A stretch of DNA of 64,000 nucleotides from an uncultured Paraprevotella sp. (GTDB lineage Bacteria; Bacteroidota; Bacteroidia; Bacteroidales; Bacteroidaceae). Made by a program: the position numbers and the translations under genes. Positions within the stretch are counted from its first letter, which is position 1; the number at the start of each line of letters is the position of its first letter. The notes under the pieces were generated by a model. The model was not told the origin of the DNA, did not search any database, and was given only the letters and a program-made list of their open reading frames with translations. Location: contig CALUIV010000007.1 of NCBI GenBank assembly GCA_944320775.1, positions 51,973-115,972 on the forward strand, given 5' to 3'. Of the stretch, positions 42,563-51,024 are shown one piece after another.

Positions 42563-43309
42563 ATGCAAACAAAGAAACATTATCGTACTGTAATCCTTTC
42601 GGATCTCCATTTGGGATTGCCTCATGCCAAAGTGAATGAAATGATTAGTTTCCTTCGTTCGCTGACTTGTGAGCGTCTGATTCTGAATGGAGATATATTG
42701 GACGGATGGTATATCCGGAAACATCCCAGATGCGGCTGGCGCAAAGATTGTAGCCGGCTATATCGGGTGATTGCGGAAATGGCAGAAAAATATGCGACGG
42801 AAGTGATTTATACGTGTGGCAATCATGATGATTTCTTGAAATCGCGTGTTCCGATGCATATTGGCAAAATCCGTGTCGTACAGGACTTTGCTTTGATCAG
42901 TGCCGGCCGGAATTATTTTGTAACCCATGGTGATTGTTTTGATTCCGTGACGCGTCATGCCACTTGGCTGTCCCGTCTGGGGGCTTCCTGTTATGAATTG
43001 TTGTTACAGTTGAATCAGGTTTACAACCGTTACCGGGCTTATCGCCGGAAAGCTCCCTTTTCGTTTGCACAAGCGATAAAAAAATGGGTAAAGGATACTG
43101 TTTCCAGTTTTACAGACTTTGAAAAACAACTGACTGAGTTTGCCACTGCGCATCATTATGGCGGCATTATCTGTGGTCATATCCATCATCCTGAGAATAC
43201 CTATGTCGGTGATATTCATTATTTGAACTCCGGAGACTGGGTAGAGACAAAATCAGCTCTTGTCGAGGATGATCAGGAACATTGGCAGGTGATTTATTTT
43301 CACGTCTGA
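42563..43309 (+). CDS. LpxH-like metallophosphoesterase 2
   Basis: A 248-residue paralogue of the protein at 40515, with SDLHLG (D14, H16), NGDILDGWYI, CGNHDDF, THGDCFD and GHIHHPE. About half of the residues appear identical between the two, including the long HYLNSGDWVET segment near the end. It has its own -7 box (TAAGTTTG, 42533-42540) and is not overlapping with the glycosyltransferase, so it can be expressed independently. Duplicated LpxH-type enzymes around one glycosyltransferase suggest specialisation, perhaps one for lipid A and one for another glycolipid; this is inference. It is convergent with the anti-sigma gene 5 bp away. Confidence 0.82.
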   Translation: MQTKKHYRTVILSDLHLGLPHAKVNEMISFLRSLTCERLILNGDILDGWYIRKHPRCGWRKDCSRLYRVIAEMAEKYATEVIYTCGNHDDFLKSRVPMHIGKIRVVQDFALISAGRNYFVTHGDCFDSVTRHATWLSRLGASCYELLLQLNQVYNRYRAYRRKAPFSFAQAIKKWVKDTVSSFTDFEKQLTEFATAHHYGGIICGHIHHPENTYVGDIHYLNSGDWVETKSALVEDDQEHWQVIYFHV

Positions 43310-43314
43310 TTGTT

Positions 43315-44577
43315 TTATTTGTTGTTGAACGTGAAACGTAAACCAATTTCCAGATTGAAGTTTACAGGTTTCTCCTGATAAATCGTTTGGATTTCTGTGT
43401 TGGGTGGGATATGATAACCGATTCCCGGTTCGGCATATAATCCGCATTGACCGGCAAAGTTCCACTGTATACCGACTGCAGCCGTAAGTGTGTAGAGTAA
43501 CGGATCGATTTTCAGGCTGTTTTTTTCGCGTGATACGACTTCTTTGTTTTTGAAATATTCAGTCTTCAAATTTCCTGATACACATTTTTCAAATAAAATG
43601 CCCGCTTTTGCGTAAGTATTGAACTGCTTGTTTTGCCAGAAAGTAAAACCGGCTCTTATTGGAATGCCAATCAGATGTAAAGACTGGTGTGACTTATAGT
43701 AATGATCTGCACCTCCAGATTGTAGTTTGGATACCAACAAGGTATAGGTAAGACCACTTTCTATGCTCCAAAAATCATTGATCCGGTATTGGAGTGTCAG
43801 GCCGGTTGTAATCGGTTGCAGATGTTTTACCGAAGTTTTGGGCATAGTGTTTTTATTGTAAAGAACGATATCGTTGAAATAAGATTCCCCCCAATTATTG
43901 TTTGCTGCATCCGTTTTGATATATCCTTTGTTGATATCTCCAAAGCCGCTATAATGAATGTTAGCATTGCTGATACCCTGATTTGCAGCCAAGGCCAGTT
44001 GCCATTGTTTATTCCGTTTCTTATGGGAGATTTCTGTTGCAAGCAAACGCTTTTCAATGTTCCGGTATGTTTCCGGATTTATTCGTATTGTCTTTTTTTC
44101 TTGTTCTTTCTTTTCCGCTAAGGCATCCTTCGTTATAGCTGTTTCCTTATTTCCCTGCTGTGGTTGATCGTCGGATTTCTCTGGGCTTTTATTTTCAGCG
44201 GCAGTTGTCTGTTTGTCGGAAAGATTGATGTTGTTTAAAGCTGTAAACTTCACATGCTTCGTCTTGGAACGTGAGCTAGGAATAAGCTCCTGTTCAGTTT
44301 TTATATTTTGAAGTGTTGTGTTGTTGTTTGTCTGTTCTTGCGTAATGTTTTTGTTTTCTATATTGTCTGTATGGTTCGGGTCTGTCCAATAAAGGACAAA
44401 TCCGGCTATTACAGCTGCAGCAGCAGGAACCGCCAGTCGGAATATTTTCCAGTTTGTTTTCTGTTTCCGATTCTGTTCCTTCAGTTGTTTGTTCAGGTCG
44501 TTCCAAAGGTCTTCCGGTTCGTCTACCTGAAACCCTTTCATTCTGTCGCGTAGATTATCAGACCATTTATTATTCAT
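43315..44577 (-). CDS. Anti-sigma-like membrane protein fused to a beta-barrel
   Basis: About 420 residues from the ATG at 44577, which lies inside the last codons of the sigma-factor gene (8-base overlap). An N-terminal cytoplasmic part (MNNKWSDNLRDRMKGFQVDE, PEDLWNDLNKQLKEQ) precedes one transmembrane helix (AVPAAAAVIAGFVLYW, ~57-72). A long Lys/Gln/Asn-rich linker follows, then a C-terminal ~200-residue region of alternating beta strands (LTYTLLVSKL, IPIRAGFTFW, LYAEPGIGYHIP, FNLEIGLRFTF). This is anti-sigma architecture joined to an outer-membrane-type barrel, so the protein would span the envelope. It probably restrains the adjacent ECF sigma factor. Confidence 0.78.
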   Translation of the reverse strand: MNNKWSDNLRDRMKGFQVDEPEDLWNDLNKQLKEQNRKQKTNWKIFRLAVPAAAAVIAGFVLYWTDPNHTDNIENKNITQEQTNNNTTLQNIKTEQELIPSSRSKTKHVKFTALNNINLSDKQTTAAENKSPEKSDDQPQQGNKETAITKDALAEKKEQEKKTIRINPETYRNIEKRLLATEISHKKRNKQWQLALAANQGISNANIHYSGFGDINKGYIKTDAANNNWGESYFNDIVLYNKNTMPKTSVKHLQPITTGLTLQYRINDFWSIESGLTYTLLVSKLQSGGADHYYKSHQSLHLIGIPIRAGFTFWQNKQFNTYAKAGILFEKCVSGNLKTEYFKNKEVVSREKNSLKIDPLLYTLTAAVGIQWNFAGQCGLYAEPGIGYHIPPNTEIQTIYQEKPVNFNLEIGLRFTFNNK

Positions 44578-45139
44578 AAGCATGATTCTTTTTGTATTCC
44601 TTAATCCATCTTCCCAACAATACTTTTGCTTTATGTAGTTGTGATGAAGAAGTACGTTCATTGATGTGTAACAATTTGCCGATCTCTTTATGGCTTTTCT
44701 CCTCAAAGACGTACAAGTTTAATACCGTGCGATATCCATCGGGGAGTTTTTGGATCAGTTGGTGGAGTATATCTTGGGGAAATGTTTCGAGCTGATCGAA
44801 TGCATCATCGCAGCAATCATCTTTTTGCAGGTCGTCTTTGGTAATCAGCATATTTTCCAGTCGTCCTTTTTCCCGAAGATGTTTTAAGGATTCGTTGATG
44901 ACGATTCTTGTAATCCAGGCTTCCAAAGAGCCTGCTCCGCGATAAGAAAAAGAAGAAAAACAAGTGAAGACATGCAGAAAGCTTTCCTGCAGCACGTCTT
45001 TCACGTCTTCCTGATCGACCACATAACGTTGGCAGATGGCCGTAAGCCGCCTGACGTAGTGCTCGTAGAGCTTTTTGTGCGCCAGGTGGTCATGAGCGCG
45101 CATAGAGCGAACAAGTTCTATTTCTTCCGTTTCTTTCAT
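44570..45139 (-). CDS. ECF-type RNA polymerase sigma factor
   Basis: A 189-residue sigma-70 family protein of ECF size with region 2 (HKKLYEHYVRRLTAICQRYV, VLQESFLHVFTCF) and region 4 (LPDGYRTVLNLYVFEEKSHKE with GKLLHINERTSSSQLHKAK). It has no sigma-1 or sigma-3 region. Translational coupling to an anti-sigma-like protein downstream is the usual arrangement. The leader just upstream contains a 12-bp perfect inverted repeat. Targets cannot be read from the window. Confidence 0.92.
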   Translation of the reverse strand: MKETEEIELVRSMRAHDHLAHKKLYEHYVRRLTAICQRYVVDQEDVKDVLQESFLHVFTCFSSFSYRGAGSLEAWITRIVINESLKHLREKGRLENMLITKDDLQKDDCCDDAFDQLETFPQDILHQLIQKLPDGYRTVLNLYVFEEKSHKEIGKLLHINERTSSSQLHKAKVLLGRWIKEYKKNHAYE

Positions 45140-45157
45140 GTTTCCTTAGTTGGTTTT

Positions 45158-45212
45158 GAGGAGGATAGGTGCCGGTTTGTTGAAGTAAGCTGGAGCTGTC
45201 CCTATCCTCCTC
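45158..45212 (-). promoter_or_regulatory. Leader stem-loop upstream of the sigma-factor gene
   Basis: GAGGAGGATAGG (45158-45169) and CCTATCCTCCTC (45201-45212) form a perfect 12-bp inverted repeat with a 31-base loop, 19 bases before the sigma-factor start codon. There is no T-run, so it is not a simple terminator. It could be an mRNA leader structure or an operator. Confidence 0.55.
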
Positions 45213-45559
45213 GGATAACCTGTCTGAATTTACATTAGATTTTTCAGGTGTCCAACAAGAAAAAGATTTTTATTTTTTAGTAACATATGAAGTTAATCTT
45301 CATTCTATAAATACGTAGAAACGGAAAATACGGCCTGAGGATGGAAAAATTTAACATATATTGTATTTTCTCTTCTGTGATATGGATTTGATTTTCTTTA
45401 AAACATATTATATCAGGAAGCCAGTCTATAATGTTTGCATCGGGCAATGCAAAGTATGATAAACGGCTTTTCCTTTTAAATGAGTCGGGGGGACAGGAAA
45501 GTGCAAAACGATTTTAATAAAAAGAAAAATCCGGATATGTCTGTAAAGATGAGTTGTTT
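45213..45559. other. Intergenic region, no gene seen
   Basis: About 350 AT-rich bases between the sigma-factor leader and the XRE gene. A short inverted repeat TTTGCAT/ATGCAAA lies near 45437-45456, partly inside a TAATGTTTG promoter-like sequence. No tRNA, small-RNA-like promoter/terminator pair or convincing reading frame was found. Confidence 0.4.
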
Positions 45560-45910
45560 TTATTCGTTCAATAAAGATGAAACTTTTTTTCTGAGATTTA
45601 GTCGAAGCATATCTTCCTTATCCAATTCAAGTTCGATAACAACTTTAGCTTTTTTTATGTTATTTGATAGCTCTTTTGTGTTTTCCAAATTACTCTGATT
45701 TTTCTTAATGGAGTATAATTGTGCAAAGTCATAGTCTAATGCTAAAGATACAGAATATAAGGTATCTGTATCAATACTTTTTCGGCTGAGCATATAATCG
45801 ATGCTTTGTGGTCTAACCTCCAGTCTTCTAGCCATTTCTGCTTTCGTGACTTTTTTCTCGGCCATGACTTCTGCAATCTTTTTACCTATATAAATATTAC
45901 ACCTTTCCAT
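45560..45910 (-). CDS. XRE-family helix-turn-helix regulator
   Basis: A 116-residue protein with an N-terminal Cro/C1-type helix-turn-helix (GKKIAEVMAEKKVTKAEMAR then EVRPQSIDYMLSRK). A C-terminal helical tail is rich in Asn, Lys and Glu. It is divergent from the lipoprotein operon beginning at 46157. An ACCTATA/TATAGGT inverted repeat (45884-45890 and 45910-45916) overlaps its start codon and could be an autoregulatory site. Phage-type single-domain repressors of this size are common in accessory DNA, which fits the AT-rich surroundings. Confidence 0.8.
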   Translation of the reverse strand: MERCNIYIGKKIAEVMAEKKVTKAEMARRLEVRPQSIDYMLSRKSIDTDTLYSVSLALDYDFAQLYSIKKNQSNLENTKELSNNIKKAKVVIELELDKEDMLRLNLRKKVSSLLNE

Positions 45911-45998
45911 ATAGGTAAATTTATCTCTTTTTCCTTAGAGTTATCTTGAATAGAATACTATTTTATCTGATACAATAATAAAATATATCAAAATTTAT

Positions 45999-46029
45999 TT
46001 GTTTTATCAGAGAAATTATGATATATTTG
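45999..46029 (+). promoter_or_regulatory. Promoter of the lipoprotein operon
   Basis: TTG at 45999-46001, a 20-base spacer and TATATTTG at 46022-46029 match the Bacteroidetes consensus exactly. Transcription would begin near 46034 and give a ~120-base leader to the ATG at 46157. Confidence 0.75.
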
Positions 46030-46156
46030 CAGCGCTATAATGATGTTTTTTTATAAAAAGTCTAAAACGAGTGATTATATCCTTGAGACGCTATTTTTAT
46101 TTGTATTCCAAATAAAACGTTAAATAAAATTTGTGTTTTACTAAAATATTATGATT

Positions 46157-46792
46157 ATGAAACGATTGAACTTTTTTGCTATGCTAATGTGCTCTGTTGC
46201 CTTTATGATTTCGTCATGCGGAACGAGTAAAGTTGCAACAAATTCTGCTTCTGTTGATGAAAATCCTTATGGAAAAGCTGTGCAACAAGATATTTGTGAG
46301 GTAATGCAAGAGGAAAAACCTGCAACTCGTGCAGTTGGTAATGGACAGCATTTTAAGTTGAGTACAGCAAAGAATATTGCGATGGCGCAGGCTAGAGCAC
46401 AGTTTGCAACTTCTATTGCTGCTGCTATTATTACGGCAACGGAAGATTGTGGTATTGATTTATCTAAATATGCGGGTGATAGTGATGAAGGTTTGTCCGT
46501 TTCTGATCAGAGTGGAAATGCAAATGACTGGGTTCTGTCTGTCGCTAAAGAAGTTGTAACTAATACAATGGTTATAAAAACATCTACTTATGTCAAGCCG
46601 AACAAACAATATAATGTTTTTGTTTGTCTGGAATATATGGATGGAGCTGATGCGCTTGCAAATCGTGTAGAACAGAAAGTTGTCGATAAAATTCCTGAAG
46701 ATCAAGCTAAAAAAATTCGCGAACAAAGTGATCAATTTAAACAGCGGATAAAACAAATGCTGGAAAAAAACAACGGTTCAGATAATAAATAA
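46157..46792 (+). CDS. LPP20-like lipoprotein
   Basis: About 211 residues from the ATG at 46157 (an in-frame ATG at 46151 is equivalent). Lipoprotein signal with FMISSCGTSK. The body begins with FKLSTAKNIAMAQARAQFAT, the helical opening seen in LPP20-type lipoproteins, and contains KTSTYVKPNKQYNVFVCLEY; the C terminus is charged and helical. LPP20-family proteins are envelope lipoproteins of poorly known role, several found beside surface assemblies. It is followed after one base by the next gene, so the pair is translationally linked. Confidence 0.65.
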   Translation: MKRLNFFAMLMCSVAFMISSCGTSKVATNSASVDENPYGKAVQQDICEVMQEEKPATRAVGNGQHFKLSTAKNIAMAQARAQFATSIAAAIITATEDCGIDLSKYAGDSDEGLSVSDQSGNANDWVLSVAKEVVTNTMVIKTSTYVKPNKQYNVFVCLEYMDGADALANRVEQKVVDKIPEDQAKKIREQSDQFKQRIKQMLEKNNGSDNK

Positions 46793-46793
46793 T

Positions 46794-47690
46794 ATGTTAC
46801 GCTTAATAAATCTTTTAATAGTTTGCTTTTGTATGTTTCTGCAGACAACAGCTGAAACATACAAAAGTAATAAGATTCGGCCAAGATGGATTAGTGAACT
46901 TCCAAACACACAAGACAAGTCTTATACTCTCGAAGTTACATTTGTGGATATGGCTTCAAATTTGGAAGGAGCTCGTCAGGCTTCCAAAAAGGAACTCTAT
47001 AATATGATCGCCAAACGTGAAAATATAGAGGTTCAAGAAGGGTATGACTACAAAAGTCAGCAAGAAGGATCGGGTGAGCAAATTTCAGAACGTTCTACAG
47101 ATATCTACACCATGCAAATCAAGACGCAGGGAGAAGTGGTGGATCTGGTTTATAAAAAACTGGATGAATATTGGATGGAAGTGCGTCGTGGGAGTCAGAC
47201 TACATTTCAGTTATATACCTTGTATGCAGTTTCTCGTTCAGGGATGTCCCCTTCATTTCATGATATTTCATTGACGGAGAAATATGGAGCAGTTCCTGTA
47301 TTGATGTCTTTGGTTCCTGGTGCCGGTCAAATGTATAAGGGCAGTTATCTGAAGGGAGGATGTATTTTGGGTGCAGAAATTGTTTGTGTGGCCGGAATCA
47401 TCCTATGTGAAAATCAGCGTGCGGATTATGCCAACAAAGTCATTGAGCAACCTCGTTTTGCCAAAGAGTATAACACGAAAGCAAACAATTGGGCGACAGG
47501 TAGAAATCTGGCGATAGGTGTTGCCGGAGCCCTCTATGTGTACAATCTGATTGATGCTGCGGTTACCAATGGTGCCAGAAGAGTAAAGTTGAAACCTATG
47601 GGTTCAGTTGAGTTTTCATGTAATCCATGTATCCTTTTAGATGGATTGAATCAGCCGAGCGCTGGGGTTCAGTTGTCATTGAATTTTTAA
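46794..47690 (+). CDS. Secreted or membrane protein of unknown function (operon gene 2)
   Basis: A 298-residue protein with an N-terminal signal sequence (LLIVCFCMFLQTTAE). The first ~140 residues form an alpha/beta region (YTLEVTFVDMASNLEGARQA) that looks like the LPP20-type domain of the previous gene, suggesting a related pair. A hydrophobic part with SLVPGAGQMYKGSYLKGG, resembling the DUF5683 membrane motif, follows. Then come two helices (ILGAEIVCVAGIILC, NLAIGVAGALYVYNLIDAA) and a short strand-rich tail. I do not recognise a known function. Confidence 0.55.
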   Translation: MLRLINLLIVCFCMFLQTTAETYKSNKIRPRWISELPNTQDKSYTLEVTFVDMASNLEGARQASKKELYNMIAKRENIEVQEGYDYKSQQEGSGEQISERSTDIYTMQIKTQGEVVDLVYKKLDEYWMEVRRGSQTTFQLYTLYAVSRSGMSPSFHDISLTEKYGAVPVLMSLVPGAGQMYKGSYLKGGCILGAEIVCVAGIILCENQRADYANKVIEQPRFAKEYNTKANNWATGRNLAIGVAGALYVYNLIDAAVTNGARRVKLKPMGSVEFSCNPCILLDGLNQPSAGVQLSLNF

Positions 47691-47721
47691 TGAAAGTGTA
47701 ATCTTGATAATAAGCATTTTT

Positions 47722-48654
47722 ATGAGAAATTTTATTTGTACCTATATGATAGGTTTACTCGTTGTAGTAGGATTTTCTTCATGTTCAGATGATACTCCTT
47801 TATTGAAAGGTCGTTGGGAGATGTTTGTAGGACAGGATCCGACTCAACAAGGACAAATGGATGGTGTTGATGATCTTACTTATTCAATGGAGCTGAACTT
47901 TGAGTCAAGGACTTTTGAACCGGATAATGAATTGCCAAGCGGGCAAAAAAGTTATGGTTGGATGGATTTTTCAAATGCTACTCGAATATATCATTATGAC
48001 ATAGATTCAGTAACTGTTTTGGGAGAAAATAAATATCGTATAGTTTCGGTTGACAGTTGGATGAATGCAAGTGTAGATACACTTGTATACAATCCGAAAA
48101 CGAAAGAAATAGTCTATGGTAAAGATTGGATCTTCAAATCAGTTTCTACCGAGTCAGCTGTTTCTGCTGGAAATGATGAACCTTCTACCTTTCTGATGGT
48201 TCTGTATTTTGTGTTAGCATTAATAGTACTGATTGGAACCTATTATTTGTTTAAGATTATGTTGGGATATGTATTGACTGCGTTAGGCTTTATGTTAATT
48301 GGTGCAGCAGTTGGTGGTATTGTCTTATGGATCTTGATGGGTGGTTTTGATCTTGATTTACCGCGGTGGGCTATAATTACTATTTTGGCAGTTCCATCTG
48401 TTCCAATGGGGATTTGGGGTCTTTGGACTGCTATTCGTTCTACTAGTGAGTTCGTTTCTTCTCCGTTAGCTTCTAAACTTTTGAAAGAAATTGATAAAGC
48501 TTATGAGAAGAAAAAAGAATATATAATTGATGAAGATGGTAATAAAGTATTAGCAGATGTGACTCGCGGTATAATAGGTGAAAAATATTATTCAACATAT
48601 GATGGACGTGAATATAAGGAAAAGAGTGATAATGAATTAGAACGAACTCAGTAG
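47722..48654 (+). CDS. Lipoprotein with C-terminal membrane helices, unknown function
   Basis: About 310 residues from the ATG at 47722; a TTG at 47704 is less likely. A lipoprotein signal (VVGFSSCSDD) is followed by a ~130-residue beta-rich domain that opens with LKGRWEMFVGQDP, a lipocalin-like start. Three hydrophobic segments follow (LMVLYFVLALIVLIGTYYLF, LTALGFMLIGAAVGGIVLWI, ITILAVPSVPMGIWGLWTAI). The tail is charged and Tyr/Lys-rich. A lipidated N terminus joined to membrane helices would cross the inner membrane from outside. No function is recognised. It probably belongs to the transcript starting at ~46034. Confidence 0.5.
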   Translation: MRNFICTYMIGLLVVVGFSSCSDDTPLLKGRWEMFVGQDPTQQGQMDGVDDLTYSMELNFESRTFEPDNELPSGQKSYGWMDFSNATRIYHYDIDSVTVLGENKYRIVSVDSWMNASVDTLVYNPKTKEIVYGKDWIFKSVSTESAVSAGNDEPSTFLMVLYFVLALIVLIGTYYLFKIMLGYVLTALGFMLIGAAVGGIVLWILMGGFDLDLPRWAIITILAVPSVPMGIWGLWTAIRSTSEFVSSPLASKLLKEIDKAYEKKKEYIIDEDGNKVLADVTRGIIGEKYYSTYDGREYKEKSDNELERTQ

Positions 48655-48730
48655 GTCCTATTTAATAGCGAAGACAAATATTTTAATGATTTGATGTAAA
48701 TCTTTGAGAATTTACTTATAAAAGAAAAAG

Positions 48731-50935
48731 ATGGAGCAAATGAGTAAAAAAATAGTTGGGCTTTTTTTTAGTTTTGTACTAATATGGCTAACATCATGTA
48801 CTAAAGACATCATTGAGACTACTGGTAGTGTTTATGGTATTGTGAACGATGCAAATAGCGGAGAACCTGTTTCTGTTGCTCATGTCATGTTAAATCCGGG
48901 AGGAAGGGCTACAAATACGGGAAGTGACGGTCGATATGAATTTTCGGATTTGAATCCAGGGCAATATTCGCTTCAAATATCTAAGAGTGGGTATATTACA
49001 AATTCGAAACAAATTACAATTGTCGCAGGCAAGCAGGCCTCAGGAGATATGCTTTTGACTCCAGAGCAGAAGCAGGCTGAGATAGAAATAGAGCCATCCA
49101 TACTTAATTTTGGCACAACTCAGGATGAATTGTCTGTCACTATTACAAATCGTGGAAATACGGCTACGGAATGGTCATTGAATTTAGGAGAAAATTCCTG
49201 GCTTACAGCTTCACCTTCATCAGGAAATATTGCAGCAGGAAAAACTCAAAGTATCGTTTTTACTGTAAATCGAAACAAATTGACGGAAACTAAAAATATT
49301 AAAGTCAGTTTGGCTGCTTTTGGAAACTCTTACACTATATCTGTTACATGTGCACCTCAAAATGCTAAATCGGAAATGAGCGTAACACCAACAGTTTTGG
49401 ATTTTGGTGAAACACAGAATGAGAAGATTGTTACCATTAGAAATACTGGGAATGCTTCACTTTCTTGGAACATTACTGATATTTTAGAAGAATGTATTTC
49501 TTTGTCCGAAACGGAAGGAGTTGTGGAATCTGAAGGAACACAGGTAGTAAAGGTCTTTCTTGATCGTTCGAAACAAACTAAGGATTTGAATACGAATCTT
49601 ATTATTTCTGATGGTATTAAAGAGCAGATCATTGCTATTAAAGCAATAAAAGTAGAAGATAGGGCAGAAATGAAGATCGAACCCACATTCCTTGATTTTG
49701 GATATGAATCAAGAGAGTTGCCATTAACAATCCAAAATATAGGAACGGCAGAATTGAAATATACTATATCAGGAAATACTGTCAATTATCTAACGATTTC
49801 AGCGACAGAAGGTAGTGTACCTGCAAGAGGAAGTAAAGTTGTTCAAGTCAAATTAAATCGTGAAACTATGCCAGAAACAGTTAATACAACATTTATAGTT
49901 TCAGATGGAACAATACAGAAAAGTATTGTAGTTAAAGCTAAAAAGGCTATTGCCAAATTATCTGTTTCACCTCTTTCTCTTGATTTTGGAGAGGATGCGA
50001 CCGAACGTTCTTTTATTATTAGCAATTTAGGAACAGCTGATTTGACATGGAATCTTACTGTACCTTCTGGTACGGGGTTGAAGGTTTCTAATGTGAGTGG
50101 AGTAATAGGACCATCAGAAAGCAAACAAATTACAGTAATGTTAGATAGATCTATAATGCCAGATATATTAAATTCTGCTATTGAAATCTCTGATGGAATA
50201 TATAAGGAAACTGTTTCTGTGACAGCTGTGAAGGGTGACGATATTGCTGGTACCGTTGTTTCTCAAGGATTGTATACTTATTATAAATTTGATGGAAATT
50301 TTGAAGATGCGACAGAAAATGGGATAAATGGTTTTGGGGTTGCTAATCCAGTCTTTGTAGAAGGGATTACACCTGAAAGTAAGGCTGTAAAATTCAGTAA
50401 AACAGATAATAGTATGTTTGTTGTTTCCAAACCAATTATTGATTCGCGTGAAATGACTTTTTGTTTTTGGGGAAAAGATTTTACTGATGGGCATATTTTT
50501 CATTTAAATTCATCATATAATAATTTTGCCTTTTTTTCATTAAGTATAGTGAATGGAGCATTAAAATTTGCAGTAGATGGTTATCGCAACAATTATAGAT
50601 TTGATGTAGAGGTTCCTGCTTTTATTCATCCTAATTTGGCAGATAATAAATGGCATCATATTGCAATTGTTTCAGATTATCATGTTACTAATCGTTATAA
50701 AATAACAGCAACTCTTTATGTTGATGGAATGGAAGTATATACAGTAACTCAAAATTATTCAGATAATTATGGCGGTTTTGGAACAGGTACAAGTTTTACA
50801 ATGGGAGGATATGTAGAAATGTATAATGGGAAAATTCTTAATGCAACCAATATGAGTGTTGATAATTTCCGGGTTTATGATACTCGTCGTCTTTCGGCAA
50901 GTGAGATAAAACAGATCTATAATGCCAAACAATAA
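48731..50935 (+). CDS. Lipoprotein: carboxypeptidase-regulatory-like + 4 BACON-like repeats + LamG
   Basis: A 734-residue lipoprotein (WLTSCTKD, Cys23). A ~80-residue carboxypeptidase regulatory-like fold (GSVYGIVNDANSGEPVSVAH, then GSDGRYEFSDLNPGQYSL) is followed by four ~95-residue BACON-like repeats at about 116-210, 213-308, 312-405 and 407-502. Each repeat has a LDFG opening and a GS or GT plus DRS/NRE strand. A C-terminal LamG/concanavalin-like domain (~510-734, with TYYKFDGNFEDAT and DNFRVYDTRRLSASEI) ends the protein. Such domains bind glycans or proteins; BACON domains often present surface carbohydrate-active proteins. No catalytic module is present. It is strongly AT-rich compared with its paralogue at 51025. 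Confidence 0.78.
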   Translation: MEQMSKKIVGLFFSFVLIWLTSCTKDIIETTGSVYGIVNDANSGEPVSVAHVMLNPGGRATNTGSDGRYEFSDLNPGQYSLQISKSGYITNSKQITIVAGKQASGDMLLTPEQKQAEIEIEPSILNFGTTQDELSVTITNRGNTATEWSLNLGENSWLTASPSSGNIAAGKTQSIVFTVNRNKLTETKNIKVSLAAFGNSYTISVTCAPQNAKSEMSVTPTVLDFGETQNEKIVTIRNTGNASLSWNITDILEECISLSETEGVVESEGTQVVKVFLDRSKQTKDLNTNLIISDGIKEQIIAIKAIKVEDRAEMKIEPTFLDFGYESRELPLTIQNIGTAELKYTISGNTVNYLTISATEGSVPARGSKVVQVKLNRETMPETVNTTFIVSDGTIQKSIVVKAKKAIAKLSVSPLSLDFGEDATERSFIISNLGTADLTWNLTVPSGTGLKVSNVSGVIGPSESKQITVMLDRSIMPDILNSAIEISDGIYKETVSVTAVKGDDIAGTVVSQGLYTYYKFDGNFEDATENGINGFGVANPVFVEGITPESKAVKFSKTDNSMFVVSKPIIDSREMTFCFWGKDFTDGHIFHLNSSYNNFAFFSLSIVNGALKFAVDGYRNNYRFDVEVPAFIHPNLADNKWHHIAIVSDYHVTNRYKITATLYVDGMEVYTVTQNYSDNYGGFGTGTSFTMGGYVEMYNGKILNATNMSVDNFRVYDTRRLSASEIKQIYNAKQ

Positions 50936-51024
50936 TTATGTGTTTTAAAGTGATTGGGGTTAATAATGGAAGGATGCGAATATTAATTCATATAATAAAC
51001 AAGTAAAATTTATTATTTACAATT

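Noticed and set aside
45480-45698. A 72-codon + strand frame opposite the XRE gene
   Set aside because: It overlaps a well-supported helix-turn-helix gene on the other strand and encodes low-complexity Ser/Phe/Leu sequence.
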